Source of the DNA: DATCYX01 sp963714425 | GTDB lineage: Bacteria; Chloroflexota; Anaerolineae; Anaerolineales; UBA4823 | Reading direction: 5' to 3' | NCBI GenBank assembly: GCA_963714425.1 | Contig: CAVQOI010000010.1 | Location: 124,001 to 188,000, forward strand | Length of the DNA stretch: 64,000 bases | Shown: in pieces, positions 1 through 8,691 of the stretch | Layout of the letters: the number at the start of each line of letters is the position of its first letter | How positions within the stretch are numbered: position 1 is the stretch's first letter | The notes under the pieces: generated by a model | Database searches by the model: none | Told to the model about the DNA's origin: nothing | The model's input: the letters and a program-made list of their open reading frames with translations, nothing else | Position numbers and translations under genes: made by a program

Positions 1-1125
1 GTCGATAACTGTGTGTTGCTGGCTGGCAAGTTTGCCCAGCTGGTCAATTTCATTTTGTCGGTTGTCACAACATATTGGATGGTCGCTATCGCAGGGATCG
101 TCCGCCCCAACAGCCGCTTCGTGAAAATCTCCACGCTGGCATTGCTGGGGGTGATGACCGTATTTTATAAGACCTTCAGCCAGGTGCGCGGAGAGCCGTA
201 CCTGCTGTGCTTTACAGTTTGGGTGATCTACCTTATAGCGAAGGTGTTATCCAGCAACGAGCAAATTACATGGCGGTCAGGAGTGCTGCCGGGGGTTGGG
301 CTGGGTCTGGTCTTGCTGAGCCGCCAATGGGGGTTCATGCTTGTGGTCGCCCTCTCCGGATTATGGGTACTGGCATGGATGTCTGGTCGAGGAACAAGGT
401 GGCAATTGGCTGCATCGCTGGGAGCAGGCGCTATAACAACCCTGCTCGTGTGCGGCTGGTTCTATCTGTCCCTGTACTGGATGCATGGTACCTTTCTGCC
501 TTTCAATCGCCTCCCGCTGGGGTTCTCCTTCTCCAACCAGCCGAGCACTTTCTATCGTAACACTGGGCTGAAGAATCTTTTGCTGTTCAAATCCCCCGTG
601 CGAGGCTCGTTCAACAACCAGTTTATCCCCATGTTCTATTCAGATGTGTGGGGTGATTACTGGGGACACTTCGTCTTCATCCAGGAGCGCTCGCAGCAGG
701 GGGAGCAGGGGTACGGGAACATCGAGCAGGTTGCACCCTATCTGGGCCGGGTTAATGCGGTGGCAATCCTCCCCAGCCTGATCTTTTTTGCTGGCTTGTT
801 GGTTGGGGCAACCAGCCTTCTCCGCGTAACCAAAGGTGGGTTTGCAGATCTCTTCTATGGCTTTTTGTTTTTGTATACGCTCGTGTCCTTCGCCTTGTAC
901 CTGTATTTTATTCTGATTTATCCGATACCCGGTCAAGGCGATACCATCAAAGCCGTTTACATGATGCACGCATTGGTCGTCCTACCCATCCTTGGAGCTG
1001 AATTCCTGGAGCGCGTGCGCGTGCGTTCGTCACTTGCATACTCAGTTTGCATGGCGTTGTTGGCACTGGTTGCATTGCACAATCTGCCTGCTATGATCAC
1101 ACGTTACCGGATGTTTTACCTATGA
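1..1125 (+). CDS. GT-C-like polytopic membrane protein, 5' end cut off by window
   Basis: The frame is open from base 1, so the true start lies to the left; about 374 residues are visible. The protein is strongly hydrophobic, with roughly eight to nine membrane segments separated by one long hydrophilic loop (about residues 160-240). This is the look of the C-terminal part of a lipid-linked-sugar glycosyltransferase of the GT-C/GT39 (ArnT-like) type. The catalytic first external loop, with its acidic residue, would be in the missing part, so activity cannot be judged. The stop overlaps the start of the cytidylyltransferase by 4 nt (ATGA), implying co-translation in a polysaccharide operon. 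The general class is fairly safe and the substrate unknown. Confidence 0.6.
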   Translation, partial: VDNCVLLAGKFAQLVNFILSVVTTYWMVAIAGIVRPNSRFVKISTLALLGVMTVFYKTFSQVRGEPYLLCFTVWVIYLIAKVLSSNEQITWRSGVLPGVGLGLVLLSRQWGFMLVVALSGLWVLAWMSGRGTRWQLAASLGAGAITTLLVCGWFYLSLYWMHGTFLPFNRLPLGFSFSNQPSTFYRNTGLKNLLLFKSPVRGSFNNQFIPMFYSDVWGDYWGHFVFIQERSQQGEQGYGNIEQVAPYLGRVNAVAILPSLIFFAGLLVGATSLLRVTKGGFADLFYGFLFLYTLVSFALYLYFILIYPIPGQGDTIKAVYMMHALVVLPILGAEFLERVRVRSSLAYSVCMALLALVALHNLPAMITRYRMFYL

Positions 1126-1949
1126 AATCGGTAGTCGTTGCCATCATTCAAGCCCGCATGGCTTCGTCCCGCCTGCCGGGCAAGGTGTTGCTGGATATTG
1201 GCGGGCAACCCATGCTAAGCCGCGTTGTTGAGCGTATGCGGGGAGCGAAAAGCCTGGCGCAAGTGGTAGTCGCCACCACGACCGACGCGTCCGACGACCT
1301 CGTGGAGCGTCTGTGCCAGGAGCGTGGTTACCAGTGCTATCGAGGCAGCGCGAAGGATGTGCTGGACCGCTATTATCAGGCTGCCCGGCGAACAGCAGCA
1401 GACATTGTGGTGCGCGTTACAGCGGATTGTCCCGTGATCGATCCGGGCTTGATCAATTCGGCTGTTAGCACCTTGTTAGGAGAAGCATCCAAGCGTGACG
1501 AGTGGATCGTGAACACTGATCAGCCCCGATCAATAAACAAATCTCATCTAACAACATACGATTTCGTCGCCAACCGTCTGCCACCACCCTGGGGGCGCAC
1601 ATACCCGATTGGATTAGATGTGGAGGCGTGCACCTTCGCCGGGCTGGAGACTGCCTGGCGGGAAGCGCGCCTGTCACACCAGCGCGAACATGTCATGCCC
1701 TTCTTCTATGATAACCCAGAGCGTTTCCGCATCCACCTGCTCAATCATGAGACAGACTTGAGCGCCTTTCGCTGGACGGTCGATACTGCCGAGGACCTGG
1801 AGCTGATGCGGCAAATCTACGCCCGCTTTGATGGTCGCGACGACTTCACATGGTTGGAAGTGCTGGGGCTGTTCGAGCGCGAGCCCGCGCTGGCACAGAT
1901 CAATGCCCGGGTGCAGCATAAAGACTACCGCGAGGTCGATCAGCGATAA
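1122..1949 (+). CDS. SpsF-like acylneuraminate-type cytidylyltransferase
   Basis: 275 residues. The nucleotidyltransferase signature A-R-M-x-S-x-R-L-P-G-K lies at residues 11-21, followed by the metal/substrate segment RVTADCPVIDP at 98-108. This matches the SpsF family (spore-coat polysaccharide protein F and its glycan-cluster homologues), relatives of CMP-NeuAc and CMP-KDO synthetases that activate an acidic or 3-deoxy sugar with CTP. I chose ATG 1122 rather than the upstream in-frame start at 1047 because it overlaps the previous stop (ATGA) and begins exactly at the conserved beta strand. Four cytidylyltransferase-type proteins occur in this window, so this one probably handles a different sugar from the NeuA-like pair further on. 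Family firm, substrate unknown. Confidence 0.85.
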   Translation: MKSVVVAIIQARMASSRLPGKVLLDIGGQPMLSRVVERMRGAKSLAQVVVATTTDASDDLVERLCQERGYQCYRGSAKDVLDRYYQAARRTAADIVVRVTADCPVIDPGLINSAVSTLLGEASKRDEWIVNTDQPRSINKSHLTTYDFVANRLPPPWGRTYPIGLDVEACTFAGLETAWREARLSHQREHVMPFFYDNPERFRIHLLNHETDLSAFRWTVDTAEDLELMRQIYARFDGRDDFTWLEVLGLFEREPALAQINARVQHKDYREVDQR

Positions 1950-2042
1950 CAAAACCAAGATACGATCCGCGAATTCCGCGGATTGGACCAAGAAAGTTTT
2001 CGTGATATTGAAGAAGTACGCCAAAGCGCTCCTTGCTCCCAC

Positions 2043-2819
2043 ATGTCACAGGCCTTGAACAGTAAATCCGTTTTCAATAGAGGGCTGGGGTTTTCCCTCA
2101 TCGCATGGCTGCTGCTCTCTCTGGTATTCAGCCTGGCGTACACCCAGTCGCATCTGTACAACGACAACCAGAACACCAAGTTCCTGCACGGCCTGGCGAT
2201 AGGCGGGATGGGTTTGCTGGATCAGGACTGGCTGGCGAATACTGCAGACCCGCTCCCCGCCTTCAGCTTGTTGGTGAGTGTCACCTATGCCTTCCTGGCG
2301 GAGAGATTGTTCTACGTTTACTTCGCCCTGTTGATGGGCGTCTATGCCTACAGCCTGCTGGGTATCGCTTCGACGCTGTATGGAATCGACCGCTCGCCAG
2401 CGAAAATACTGGCATTTTTCACCGCCGTACTGGCAATTCATTCCATCTGGGGGCAGATCCTCATTCGCAAGACGCTCGGATTCGAGCCAGAGCTGCTGCA
2501 CTTCGGCCTGGCGGGGCAGTATTTGCTGGGGCTGGACTTCCAAAATAGCTCCTTTGGTGTATTCCTGTTGCTCTCCATCCACGCTTTCTTGCAGCGCAAG
2601 CACGTCTGGGCTGTCATATGGTTGGCGCTTGCGTGCGTTTTCCACTCAGCATACCTGTTCAGCGCGGCTCTTATGACATTTGCCTATCTGGTTAGCATTT
2701 TTTATGAGAGAGCGCGCTCACTTATTTCCCCCACCCCCATTGCGCCAAATCCATCCCGCTTCCCCGAGGAAGGGGGGCAGCCGGGATGGGGAGCCAGAAC
2801 TCTCTGTGATACCTGTTGA
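2043..2819 (+). CDS. N-terminal half of a membrane protein split by a repeat and frameshift
   Basis: Hydrophobic protein with about six membrane segments and no recognised motif. The first 220 residues look like ordinary membrane protein. The last 30 or so (after about base 2710) are encoded by a GC-rich palindromic repeat and look like nonsense rich in P, G and E. The matching C-terminal half continues in the +1 frame from about base 2824. I read the two as one ancestral gene of about 540 codons, possibly of the DUF6798 type. Start ATG 2043 is preferred to the TTG at 1983; neither has a clear Shine-Dalgarno. Alternatively both halves are made separately. Confidence 0.5.
   Translation: MSQALNSKSVFNRGLGFSLIAWLLLSLVFSLAYTQSHLYNDNQNTKFLHGLAIGGMGLLDQDWLANTADPLPAFSLLVSVTYAFLAERLFYVYFALLMGVYAYSLLGIASTLYGIDRSPAKILAFFTAVLAIHSIWGQILIRKTLGFEPELLHFGLAGQYLLGLDFQNSSFGVFLLLSIHAFLQRKHVWAVIWLALACVFHSAYLFSAALMTFAYLVSIFYERARSLISPTPIAPNPSRFPEEGGQPGWGARTLCDTC
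2731..2800. repeat. GC-rich palindromic repeat inside the split membrane protein gene
   Basis: Contains outer arms CCATCCCG and CGGGATGG around an inner CTTCC/GGAAG hairpin with C- and G-runs. It resembles the larger C/G-run element at 18,185-18,368. It sits exactly where the membrane-protein reading frame changes from frame 3 to frame 1, so its arrival or decay is the likely cause of the break. Confidence 0.6.
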
Positions 2820-2823
2820 GATC

Positions 2824-3726
2824 ATGATCACCGCCGCGAAGCGACCCTTTCTTCTCGGTCTGCTGGCACTGGCTCTGGTTGCTCCGGGGGTGCTGTACAA
2901 CCAGTTTGTGCTGAGCGCCACTTCGCCGGCGCTCTCAGCGCAGGCGCTGGATATCCTGGTCAACCAGCGCATCCCGCACCATGCTCTGTTGCGGGTGTGG
3001 ATGGACGCTGGCGCAACCTTGCAGATCGGCATTATTCTGGTCGGGATGATCCTTGTGCTCAGGACACGCCTGTTCCCGGTGATTCTGGTGCTTTTCCTGG
3101 GGGGCGCGGTTGGCACCCTCGTGCAGGTGCTCGGCGGAAGCCACAGCCTGGCGCTGCTGGCGCCCTGGCGGGTTTCGGTGATCCTTGTGCCGCTCTCCAC
3201 CAGCCTGCTGCTCGCCTGGGTAGTAGCGAAGCTGTTCGACCTTTTCCAGGCTCAAATCGACCGCGTTGTTCCGGCAATTGTGGTTTTTTGCCTGGTGGCG
3301 ATCCTCTTTCTCGCGCGTGAGGGGATGACCATCCAGCGCGGCCGTTTCGCTCGCTATGATCGTCAGGACGTACACCAGGTGATGAATATCATCAAGCAGA
3401 GTAAAACATCGGGGCAGGTATATCTAATCCCTCCGCGCGACAATCGCTTCGACGAGTTTCGTACGTACACCGGCGCGCCAGCCTTCATCAATTGGAAATC
3501 GCATCCCTACCGGGATTTTGAGGTGATGGAATGGTACCACCGCAACCAGTTGGCGCGGGCGTTCTACACGCAGGATTCAGGTGGGGCTTGCGCCACACTG
3601 GCGCAGATCATGGCAGAATTCCATCTGACCCATGTTGTCGTAGATCTGGCGAAGGATCCACCTTCGTGTGCCGCCATGCAAGAGACTTACCGCGACCAGC
3701 ATTATGCTTTGTACGAGTTGAGATAA
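2824..3726 (+). CDS. C-terminal half of the split membrane protein (DUF6798-like end)
   Basis: About 300 residues from ATG 2824. There are four to five membrane segments in the first 170 residues, then a soluble tail of about 120 residues. The tail contains an aromatic-rich stretch (FINWKSHPYRDFEVMEWY) and a cysteine pair near the end, resembling the conserved tail of large bacterial membrane proteins classed as DUF6798; that family name is a recollection and was not searched. The frame is open back to 2680 through the repeat, but the residues encoded there are low-complexity. It is followed after 9 nt by the next gene. Function unknown. Confidence 0.5.
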   Translation: MITAAKRPFLLGLLALALVAPGVLYNQFVLSATSPALSAQALDILVNQRIPHHALLRVWMDAGATLQIGIILVGMILVLRTRLFPVILVLFLGGAVGTLVQVLGGSHSLALLAPWRVSVILVPLSTSLLLAWVVAKLFDLFQAQIDRVVPAIVVFCLVAILFLAREGMTIQRGRFARYDRQDVHQVMNIIKQSKTSGQVYLIPPRDNRFDEFRTYTGAPAFINWKSHPYRDFEVMEWYHRNQLARAFYTQDSGGACATLAQIMAEFHLTHVVVDLAKDPPSCAAMQETYRDQHYALYELR

Positions 3727-3735
3727 ATAAAACCC

Positions 3736-4611
3736 ATGCCTGAAAGCGTAGAAATCTGCCCACTGTGTGGCAGCCAGGACAGCCATCACTTTGACCAGCG
3801 CACCTTCCGCGGGCTGCCGGTGACCAACCGCATTTGCAACCATTGCGGGTTGGTGTACCAATCGCCGCGTATGACCGAATCGGAGCTATCGATATTCTAC
3901 AAAGTCGAATACCGCCGCCTGTACCATGGAGCTGAAACACCGGATGCCAAAGACCTGGCAGTGCAGGCAGGGCGGGCGGACGCTTTGGTGGCATTCTGTG
4001 ATGGACAGCTGCCCGCCATCAAGCGTCACCTGGATATCGGCTGTTCGGCGGGGTTGCTCTTGCTACGCTTTAAGGAAGCCTATGGCTGCAGGGTCACTGG
4101 TGTGGAGCCGGGGGACATATACCGGGAATATGCCCGCTCGCAGCGTTTGAGGGTATTTGCATCAGTGGATGATTTGCGTGCAAAGGATAAGAAGCGCTTC
4201 GACCTGATCAGTCTGGCGCACGTGCTGGAACATCTGCCCGACCCGGTTGGCTATCTAGAAGAGCTACGCGCGGGATTGCTGACCAAGGCTGGCTGGTTGC
4301 TGGTGGAGGTGCCTAACCTGTATGCCCACGATAGCTTTGAGGTAGCGCACCTTGTTTCCTACAGCGAGCACACCTTACGGCAGGTTCTTGGCAAAGCCGG
4401 CTTTGATGTGGTCGCGCTCGCAACCCATGGGCTGCCACGCTCGCGGCTGCTGCCGCTGTATTCGACTGCCCTGGCCCGCCCCCTGGAAAGCCCCGCTAGC
4501 TTCCAGGTGCAATCCGAGCAGGGCGTGCGCTTCAAACGCTGGTGGGGTATGGCTCGCCGCCGCCTGCTGGAGCGAGTCGTGCCGTGGCTGGCCTGGCAGC
4601 GAAGCCAATAA
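3736..4611 (+). CDS. Zinc-ribbon class I SAM-dependent methyltransferase
   Basis: 291 residues. An N-terminal four-cysteine ribbon (C8, C11, C34, C37) precedes a Rossmann methyltransferase core. The SAM-binding loop LDIGCSAG is at 99-106, an acidic residue follows at the end of the next strand (GVEPGD, 122-127), and the post-core motif HVLEHLPDP is at 162-170. This ribbon plus Methyltransf_23-type architecture is common in polysaccharide clusters, where it usually methylates a sugar or a nucleotide-sugar intermediate in the cytosol. The acceptor is not determinable here. It starts 9 nt after the previous gene. The family is certain. Confidence 0.85.
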   Translation: MPESVEICPLCGSQDSHHFDQRTFRGLPVTNRICNHCGLVYQSPRMTESELSIFYKVEYRRLYHGAETPDAKDLAVQAGRADALVAFCDGQLPAIKRHLDIGCSAGLLLLRFKEAYGCRVTGVEPGDIYREYARSQRLRVFASVDDLRAKDKKRFDLISLAHVLEHLPDPVGYLEELRAGLLTKAGWLLVEVPNLYAHDSFEVAHLVSYSEHTLRQVLGKAGFDVVALATHGLPRSRLLPLYSTALARPLESPASFQVQSEQGVRFKRWWGMARRRLLERVVPWLAWQRSQ

Positions 4612-4659
4612 CCCGTCGTCCGAAATCACGAATGATATATCTTTACGATAAGTCCCAAA

Positions 4660-4691
4660 ACTAATCTCAACTCTCCACTCTCCAATCCCTA
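4660..4691. repeat. Pyrimidine-rich CTCTCCAATC-type repeat
   Basis: A run of CAACTCTCCACTCTCCAATC-like units fills the gap before the TTG start at 4703. The same pattern lies directly upstream of the gene at 32,706. Confidence 0.55.
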
Positions 4692-4702
4692 AGCGCTAAC
4701 AG

Positions 4703-5617
4703 TTGTCTTCTACTCCCTTCCTCACCATCTTTACCGCACCCAAGCCATTCGTTGATCCGCACATCGCTACCATCCAGCGCAATGCCCTCCAATCCTGGCG
4801 GCACTTGGGCGATGGTGTAGAAGTGCTGCTGGTGGGCGACGAGCCAGGCATGGCTGAGCTCGCCGCCGAGTACGGCCTGCGGCAGCTAAAGAAAGTAGCT
4901 TGCTCGCAGGGTGGTACGCCGCTGGTGAGCTCGATCTTCAGTCTGGCGCGTGCAGCCAGCGCCTCTCCGCTGCTGGCTTATGTGAACGCCGATATCCTGC
5001 TGCTACCTGATTTTGTCCAGGCTGCCCGGAAAGTCGCTGATCTGGAAAAGCGTTTTCTTGTGATCGGCCAGCGTTGGGACCTGGATGTGGGCCGCTTGTT
5101 GGATTTCTCATCGGGTTGGGAGGCGAGGCTGAGGGAGGAGGTTGAACTGCGCGGCCGTGAGCACATGCCAGCTGGCAGCGATTATTTCCTGTTCCCCCGC
5201 CATCTCTTTACGCAGATCCCCGATTTCGCCATCGGGCGCGCTGGCTGGGATAACTGGATGATCTTCCATGCCCGCCAGCAGGGATGGCCGGTGATTGACG
5301 CCACGCAATCTGTTCTGATCATTCACCAGGATCACGATTACGCCCACCTGCCAGGCGGCAGACCGCATTACGAGCACCCCGAATCCATCGTGAACCAGGA
5401 CCTGGCAGGCGGCTCGGCAAACCTGTACATGGTGTTGGACAGCGACAGGCAGCTGGTGGATGGGCGCATCCGTCGCCCACGGCTTACCACCTTGCGCCTC
5501 CTGCGCCAGGTCGAGATGTCGCTCACCCCTCCCGGCAGCTCGCGCCGCGGCTTGCGCTGGAAGCTGGCGCGTCCCTTCCGCCGCATGCGGCGCAGGATAA
5601 CCGGATCGCTCACGTGA
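4703..5617 (+). CDS. GT-A fold glycosyltransferase-like protein
   Basis: 304 residues from a TTG start at 4703; no better in-frame start lies nearby. The N-terminal half has a nucleotide-diphospho-sugar transferase pattern with the metal-binding NADILLLPDF stretch at 95-104. The second half carries AGWDNWMIFHARQQ and a His-Asp-His-Asp segment typical of acceptor-binding regions in this type. The last 50 residues are Arg-rich and may touch the membrane. It is followed by two GT2 proteins and lies among methyltransferases, consistent with assembly of a branched surface glycan. Sugar specificity unknown. Confidence 0.7.
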   Translation: MSSTPFLTIFTAPKPFVDPHIATIQRNALQSWRHLGDGVEVLLVGDEPGMAELAAEYGLRQLKKVACSQGGTPLVSSIFSLARAASASPLLAYVNADILLLPDFVQAARKVADLEKRFLVIGQRWDLDVGRLLDFSSGWEARLREEVELRGREHMPAGSDYFLFPRHLFTQIPDFAIGRAGWDNWMIFHARQQGWPVIDATQSVLIIHQDHDYAHLPGGRPHYEHPESIVNQDLAGGSANLYMVLDSDRQLVDGRIRRPRLTTLRLLRQVEMSLTPPGSSRRGLRWKLARPFRRMRRRITGSLT

Positions 5618-5625
5618 AGCGTTTA

Positions 5626-5676
5626 TGCCATACGCCGTACGCCATACGCTATACGTATAGCGTATAACGTATTTTG
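5626..5676. repeat. TATACG-type palindromic intergenic repeat
   Basis: Quasi-palindrome built from CATACGCTATACGTATAGCG-like units. Related copies lie at 12,370-12,416 and 29,005-29,070, each between two genes. Confidence 0.65.
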
Positions 5677-5691
5677 TAACCCTAATATCTC

Positions 5692-6627
5692 ATGCGTATC
5701 GGTCAAAACCCCGCCAAATCCATCGACTACGTTCCCCAGCCCCAGCCAGTGACGGTTGCGTTGGTGACTTATATCCCCTTCCTGGACGGCTACTATGCCC
5801 AGTCGTTGGAGGTGCTCAAATCCTGCCTGGGCAGCCTGTGGGAGAATACCCACACGCCCCACGATTTGATGGTGTTCGATAATGCCTCCTGTGTTGAAGT
5901 GCGCACTTACCTGATGGAAGCTCATCAGCAGGGTCGTATCCAGTACCTGGTGCTGTCTGATAAAAATGTGGGCAAAGGTGGGGCATGGAACTTCATCTTC
6001 CAGGCCGCGCCCGGCGAGACCATCGCCTACGCAGACAGTGACGTGCTCTTCCGGCCGGGCTGGCTAGAGCGCTCTCTGGAGATCCTGGGCGCTTTCCCGC
6101 AAGCGGGCATGGTGACGGCCCGCCCCATGCGCACACCTGAGGCTTATTACACGGCTACCCTGGCTTGGGCAAGCCAGCAGCCCGGTGTGCAGGTGGAGCA
6201 GGGATGCTTTCTGCCCTGGGAAACTTACCTTGAGCATGTGCTCAGCCTGGGGACATCCGAGGAGCAAGCCCGCCAGTGGTATGCCTCTCGTGAGGATATA
6301 CGCCTGACGCGGGAGGGGGTGAGCGCTAACGTCAGCGCGGCGCACTTCCAGTTCACTGCCCCTAAAACCGCCTTGGTGCGTTTCCTGCCCTTCGAGATGG
6401 AGCGCCCGATGGGGCAAGTGCGTTCTTTGGACGAACAGATGAATGCCGCCGGTTACCTGCGCCTTACGACTTGCGAGCCGCTGGTCAAACATCTGGGCAA
6501 CCGTCTGGAGGCGGGCGACGCCCTGGCAGCACCTTTTGAAAGCAAGCGGCGCTTCGTTGATCTACCTCCGCTGAAGAAGACCCTATTGCGCATTTACGAT
6601 GAAATATTCAGACTTTACCATCGCTAG
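5692..6627 (+). CDS. GT2-family glycosyltransferase (first of a paralogous pair)
   Basis: 311 residues. The nucleotide-binding strand region VFDNAS is at 61-66, the GKGGAWN segment at 94-100 and the metal-binding DSD at 115-117 within YADSDVLFRPGWLE. The middle of the protein carries a larger acceptor domain that ends with MSxD-like SLDEQMN around residue 245. It begins MRIGQNPAK, nearly the same as its neighbour at 6712, so the two arose by tandem duplication. Start ATG 5692 follows a repeat and has no clear Shine-Dalgarno. Likely a cytosolic, inverting sugar transferase. Confidence 0.82.
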   Translation: MRIGQNPAKSIDYVPQPQPVTVALVTYIPFLDGYYAQSLEVLKSCLGSLWENTHTPHDLMVFDNASCVEVRTYLMEAHQQGRIQYLVLSDKNVGKGGAWNFIFQAAPGETIAYADSDVLFRPGWLERSLEILGAFPQAGMVTARPMRTPEAYYTATLAWASQQPGVQVEQGCFLPWETYLEHVLSLGTSEEQARQWYASREDIRLTREGVSANVSAAHFQFTAPKTALVRFLPFEMERPMGQVRSLDEQMNAAGYLRLTTCEPLVKHLGNRLEAGDALAAPFESKRRFVDLPPLKKTLLRIYDEIFRLYHR

Positions 6628-6711
6628 CTTCGCCTTAGATGGGCGGCAGGAGCGCTACGACGGCCTGTTAATCGTCAATTCTTCCTTTGCATGGGATCAA
6701 TGGAGCTCGCG

Positions 6712-7731
6712 ATGAGGGTCGGCGCCAATCCTGCCAAAGCTGGACTGCCCGCATACCAGCCCAAGCGGCTGGGGATCGCTACCATTGTGTACATCCCTTC
6801 GCAGGAAGGTTACTTTGAGAACTCATTGCAGGTGTTGAAATACACACTGAGCAGCCTGCGCCACGCTACACGGCAGCCCTTCGACTTGCTGGTTTTCGAT
6901 AACGGCAGCTGTGCCGAGGTTGTGGACGAGCTGCGCGGTCTCTCCGATGGCGGGCAAATCGATTGGTTGGTCTCCTCACAGCACAATCTCGGGAAAGCGG
7001 GCGCGTGGAATTGGATCTTCGCCGCCATGCCCAACGAGTTGATCACTTATGCGGACAGCGACGTGCTCTTCCGCCCCGGATGGCTCGAAGCTAGCCTGGA
7101 AGTGCTGGAGGCTTTCCCCGAGGCCGGGATGGTCTCGGCGCAGCCCAATTTCTACGATGTGATGGATGGGCAAGGTCGGGCGCACCGAATCCTTGAGAAA
7201 GATGGTCGCTACCAGTTTGGTGAGTACCGTCCAAGTAAGGAGATCGTCGACGAGTTCTGCCTGGGGATTGGCGCATCTGAGGAGATCGCTGCGCCATTCT
7301 ACGAGAAAGCTCTTCCGGCGGTGACCCAGGTTGCGAGCGGCTTGCAGGCAGTGATCGGCGCTTCGCACATGCAGTTCACCATCCCCCGCCATGTCGCCCG
7401 CCAGGTCGTGCCGCTGTCCGCTACCATGGGTCTGCGCCGGGCCGAGACCATGTCGCTGGACCACAAGATCGACGCATTGGGAACCCTGCACCTCTCCACG
7501 CTGGAACCCTACGTCTTTCATATGGGTAACACCCTGAGCCAGCGACTGTTCGAGGAGGTCAGGAAGGTGACGGGAGATCTGCCTGGCAGCCCTCCGGCTG
7601 CAAAAACAGCCCCAAGCCAGGTCAGCGCCTGGCGCCGGATGGCGAGGAGCCTGGTGCGTCACCCGCGTCTGAACCGGCAGTTCGTCAGGCTCTACAACTT
7701 CCTGTTCCAGGCTATACATTCTGACAATTGA
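6712..7731 (+). CDS. GT2-family glycosyltransferase (second of a paralogous pair)
   Basis: 339 residues. The DSD metal site lies at 115-117 within YADSDVLFRPGWLE, the same spacing as in the upstream paralogue, and AGAWN is at 96-100. I prefer ATG 6712 over 6691 because it has GGAG six bases upstream and makes the N-terminus (MRVGANPAK) align with the paralogue. The C-terminal 50 residues are basic and divergent. Two such diverged copies side by side suggest successive transfers of related sugars onto one glycan; that is an inference. Confidence 0.82.
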   Translation: MRVGANPAKAGLPAYQPKRLGIATIVYIPSQEGYFENSLQVLKYTLSSLRHATRQPFDLLVFDNGSCAEVVDELRGLSDGGQIDWLVSSQHNLGKAGAWNWIFAAMPNELITYADSDVLFRPGWLEASLEVLEAFPEAGMVSAQPNFYDVMDGQGRAHRILEKDGRYQFGEYRPSKEIVDEFCLGIGASEEIAAPFYEKALPAVTQVASGLQAVIGASHMQFTIPRHVARQVVPLSATMGLRRAETMSLDHKIDALGTLHLSTLEPYVFHMGNTLSQRLFEEVRKVTGDLPGSPPAAKTAPSQVSAWRRMARSLVRHPRLNRQFVRLYNFLFQAIHSDN

Positions 7732-7737
7732 ATCGCT

Positions 7738-7801
7738 AATCACAGATAAACACGGATATCCGAAAAATTCCCAACGGAAAATCGGTGTTCATCTGCTGCC
7801 A
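7738..7801. repeat. CACGGAT/ATCTGTG-type inverted repeat
   Basis: CAGATAAACACGGAT on the left pairs with a related ATCGGTGTTCATCTG on the right, leaving a loop of about 25 nt. Same family as 32,577-32,668 and partial copies near 10,150 and 11,250. Confidence 0.6.
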
Positions 7802-7830
7802 ATCAATAGAGTCTACATACCATCCAAGTA

Positions 7831-8691
7831 ATGGCTGATAAATGGAATAAGCTAATCCAGTGTGATCGCTGTGAAGGCGATCTGGTCGATGCGGAGGCAG
7901 CTTTGAGCTGTCCGCATTGTGGGAGAGAAGTACCAAAACAAGATGGCATTCCCATCTTCACCCCACCCCCGCCTGGCTTGCAGCCTTCCGAGAAGCTCGC
8001 CCGCGGTCCAGAGACTGGTACTCCCTGGCGGCGCGCCAATTGGCGCTTTCTAAGCGACCAGATTGCCAGCTTGCCTCCCAAGGCGGCTATCTTGGATGTG
8101 GGCGCCGGGAGGGGCGACTTTGCCGATGTGTTGCAGGGGCGGGAGTGCCTGGCGTTGGATGTCTATCCCTACCCAGAGGTGGATATCGTCTGCGACCTGA
8201 CCGTCAGTAATCCATTCAGACCGGCTGCCTTTGACGCCCTGCTGCTGATGAACGTGCTGGAGCACATCTACGACACGCGCGCCCTGATGGATGCCCTGGT
8301 GCAGATGCTCAAGCCGGATGGTGTGCTCATCGTCGCTGTCCCATTCCTGGTCAAAATGCACCAGGAACCGGTGGACTTCATGCGCTTCACCCACTATGCA
8401 CTGGAGCGCCTGGGCGGGGAATATGGATTGGCGTTGGCGCATCTGGAAGGTTTCTACGACCCGATCTCATTGCTCGGCGAGGGCACCGGCAACCTGAAGC
8501 ACGCCGTCCTGCCGGGGATGCGCGGGGTGCGCCATTACACCGGGCGCATGGTCCTGGCGGGTGTAGAGGTGCTGGTTGCTACCCTGAGAGGCATTGTCGG
8601 GCACGGACAGGTTATGGCGCCCGCCTCGACGCGCAGCCACGCCCCCACCGGTTACCAGGTGGTTTACAGAAAAATGGGCTCACGAGAGTAA
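7831..8691 (+). CDS. Zinc-ribbon (Trm112-like) SAM-dependent methyltransferase
   Basis: 286 residues. An N-terminal ribbon (C11, C14, C27, C30, then the turn QDGIPIF) precedes a Methyltransf_11-type core with ILDVGAGRGDF at 87-97, the acidic LALDVYP segment and MNVLEHIYD. The C-terminal third is specific to polysaccharide-cluster methyltransferases (VPFLVKMHQEP followed by DFMRFTHYALE). The stop is immediately followed by the ATG of the next gene at 8692, so the two are translated together. Acceptor unknown. Confidence 0.85.
   Translation: MADKWNKLIQCDRCEGDLVDAEAALSCPHCGREVPKQDGIPIFTPPPPGLQPSEKLARGPETGTPWRRANWRFLSDQIASLPPKAAILDVGAGRGDFADVLQGRECLALDVYPYPEVDIVCDLTVSNPFRPAAFDALLLMNVLEHIYDTRALMDALVQMLKPDGVLIVAVPFLVKMHQEPVDFMRFTHYALERLGGEYGLALAHLEGFYDPISLLGEGTGNLKHAVLPGMRGVRHYTGRMVLAGVEVLVATLRGIVGHGQVMAPASTRSHAPTGYQVVYRKMGSRE

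Noticed and set aside
640..969. Antisense open frames over the first membrane protein and many similar ones throughout
   Set aside because: They mirror high-GC coding sequence, lack family motifs and conflict with well-supported + strand genes.
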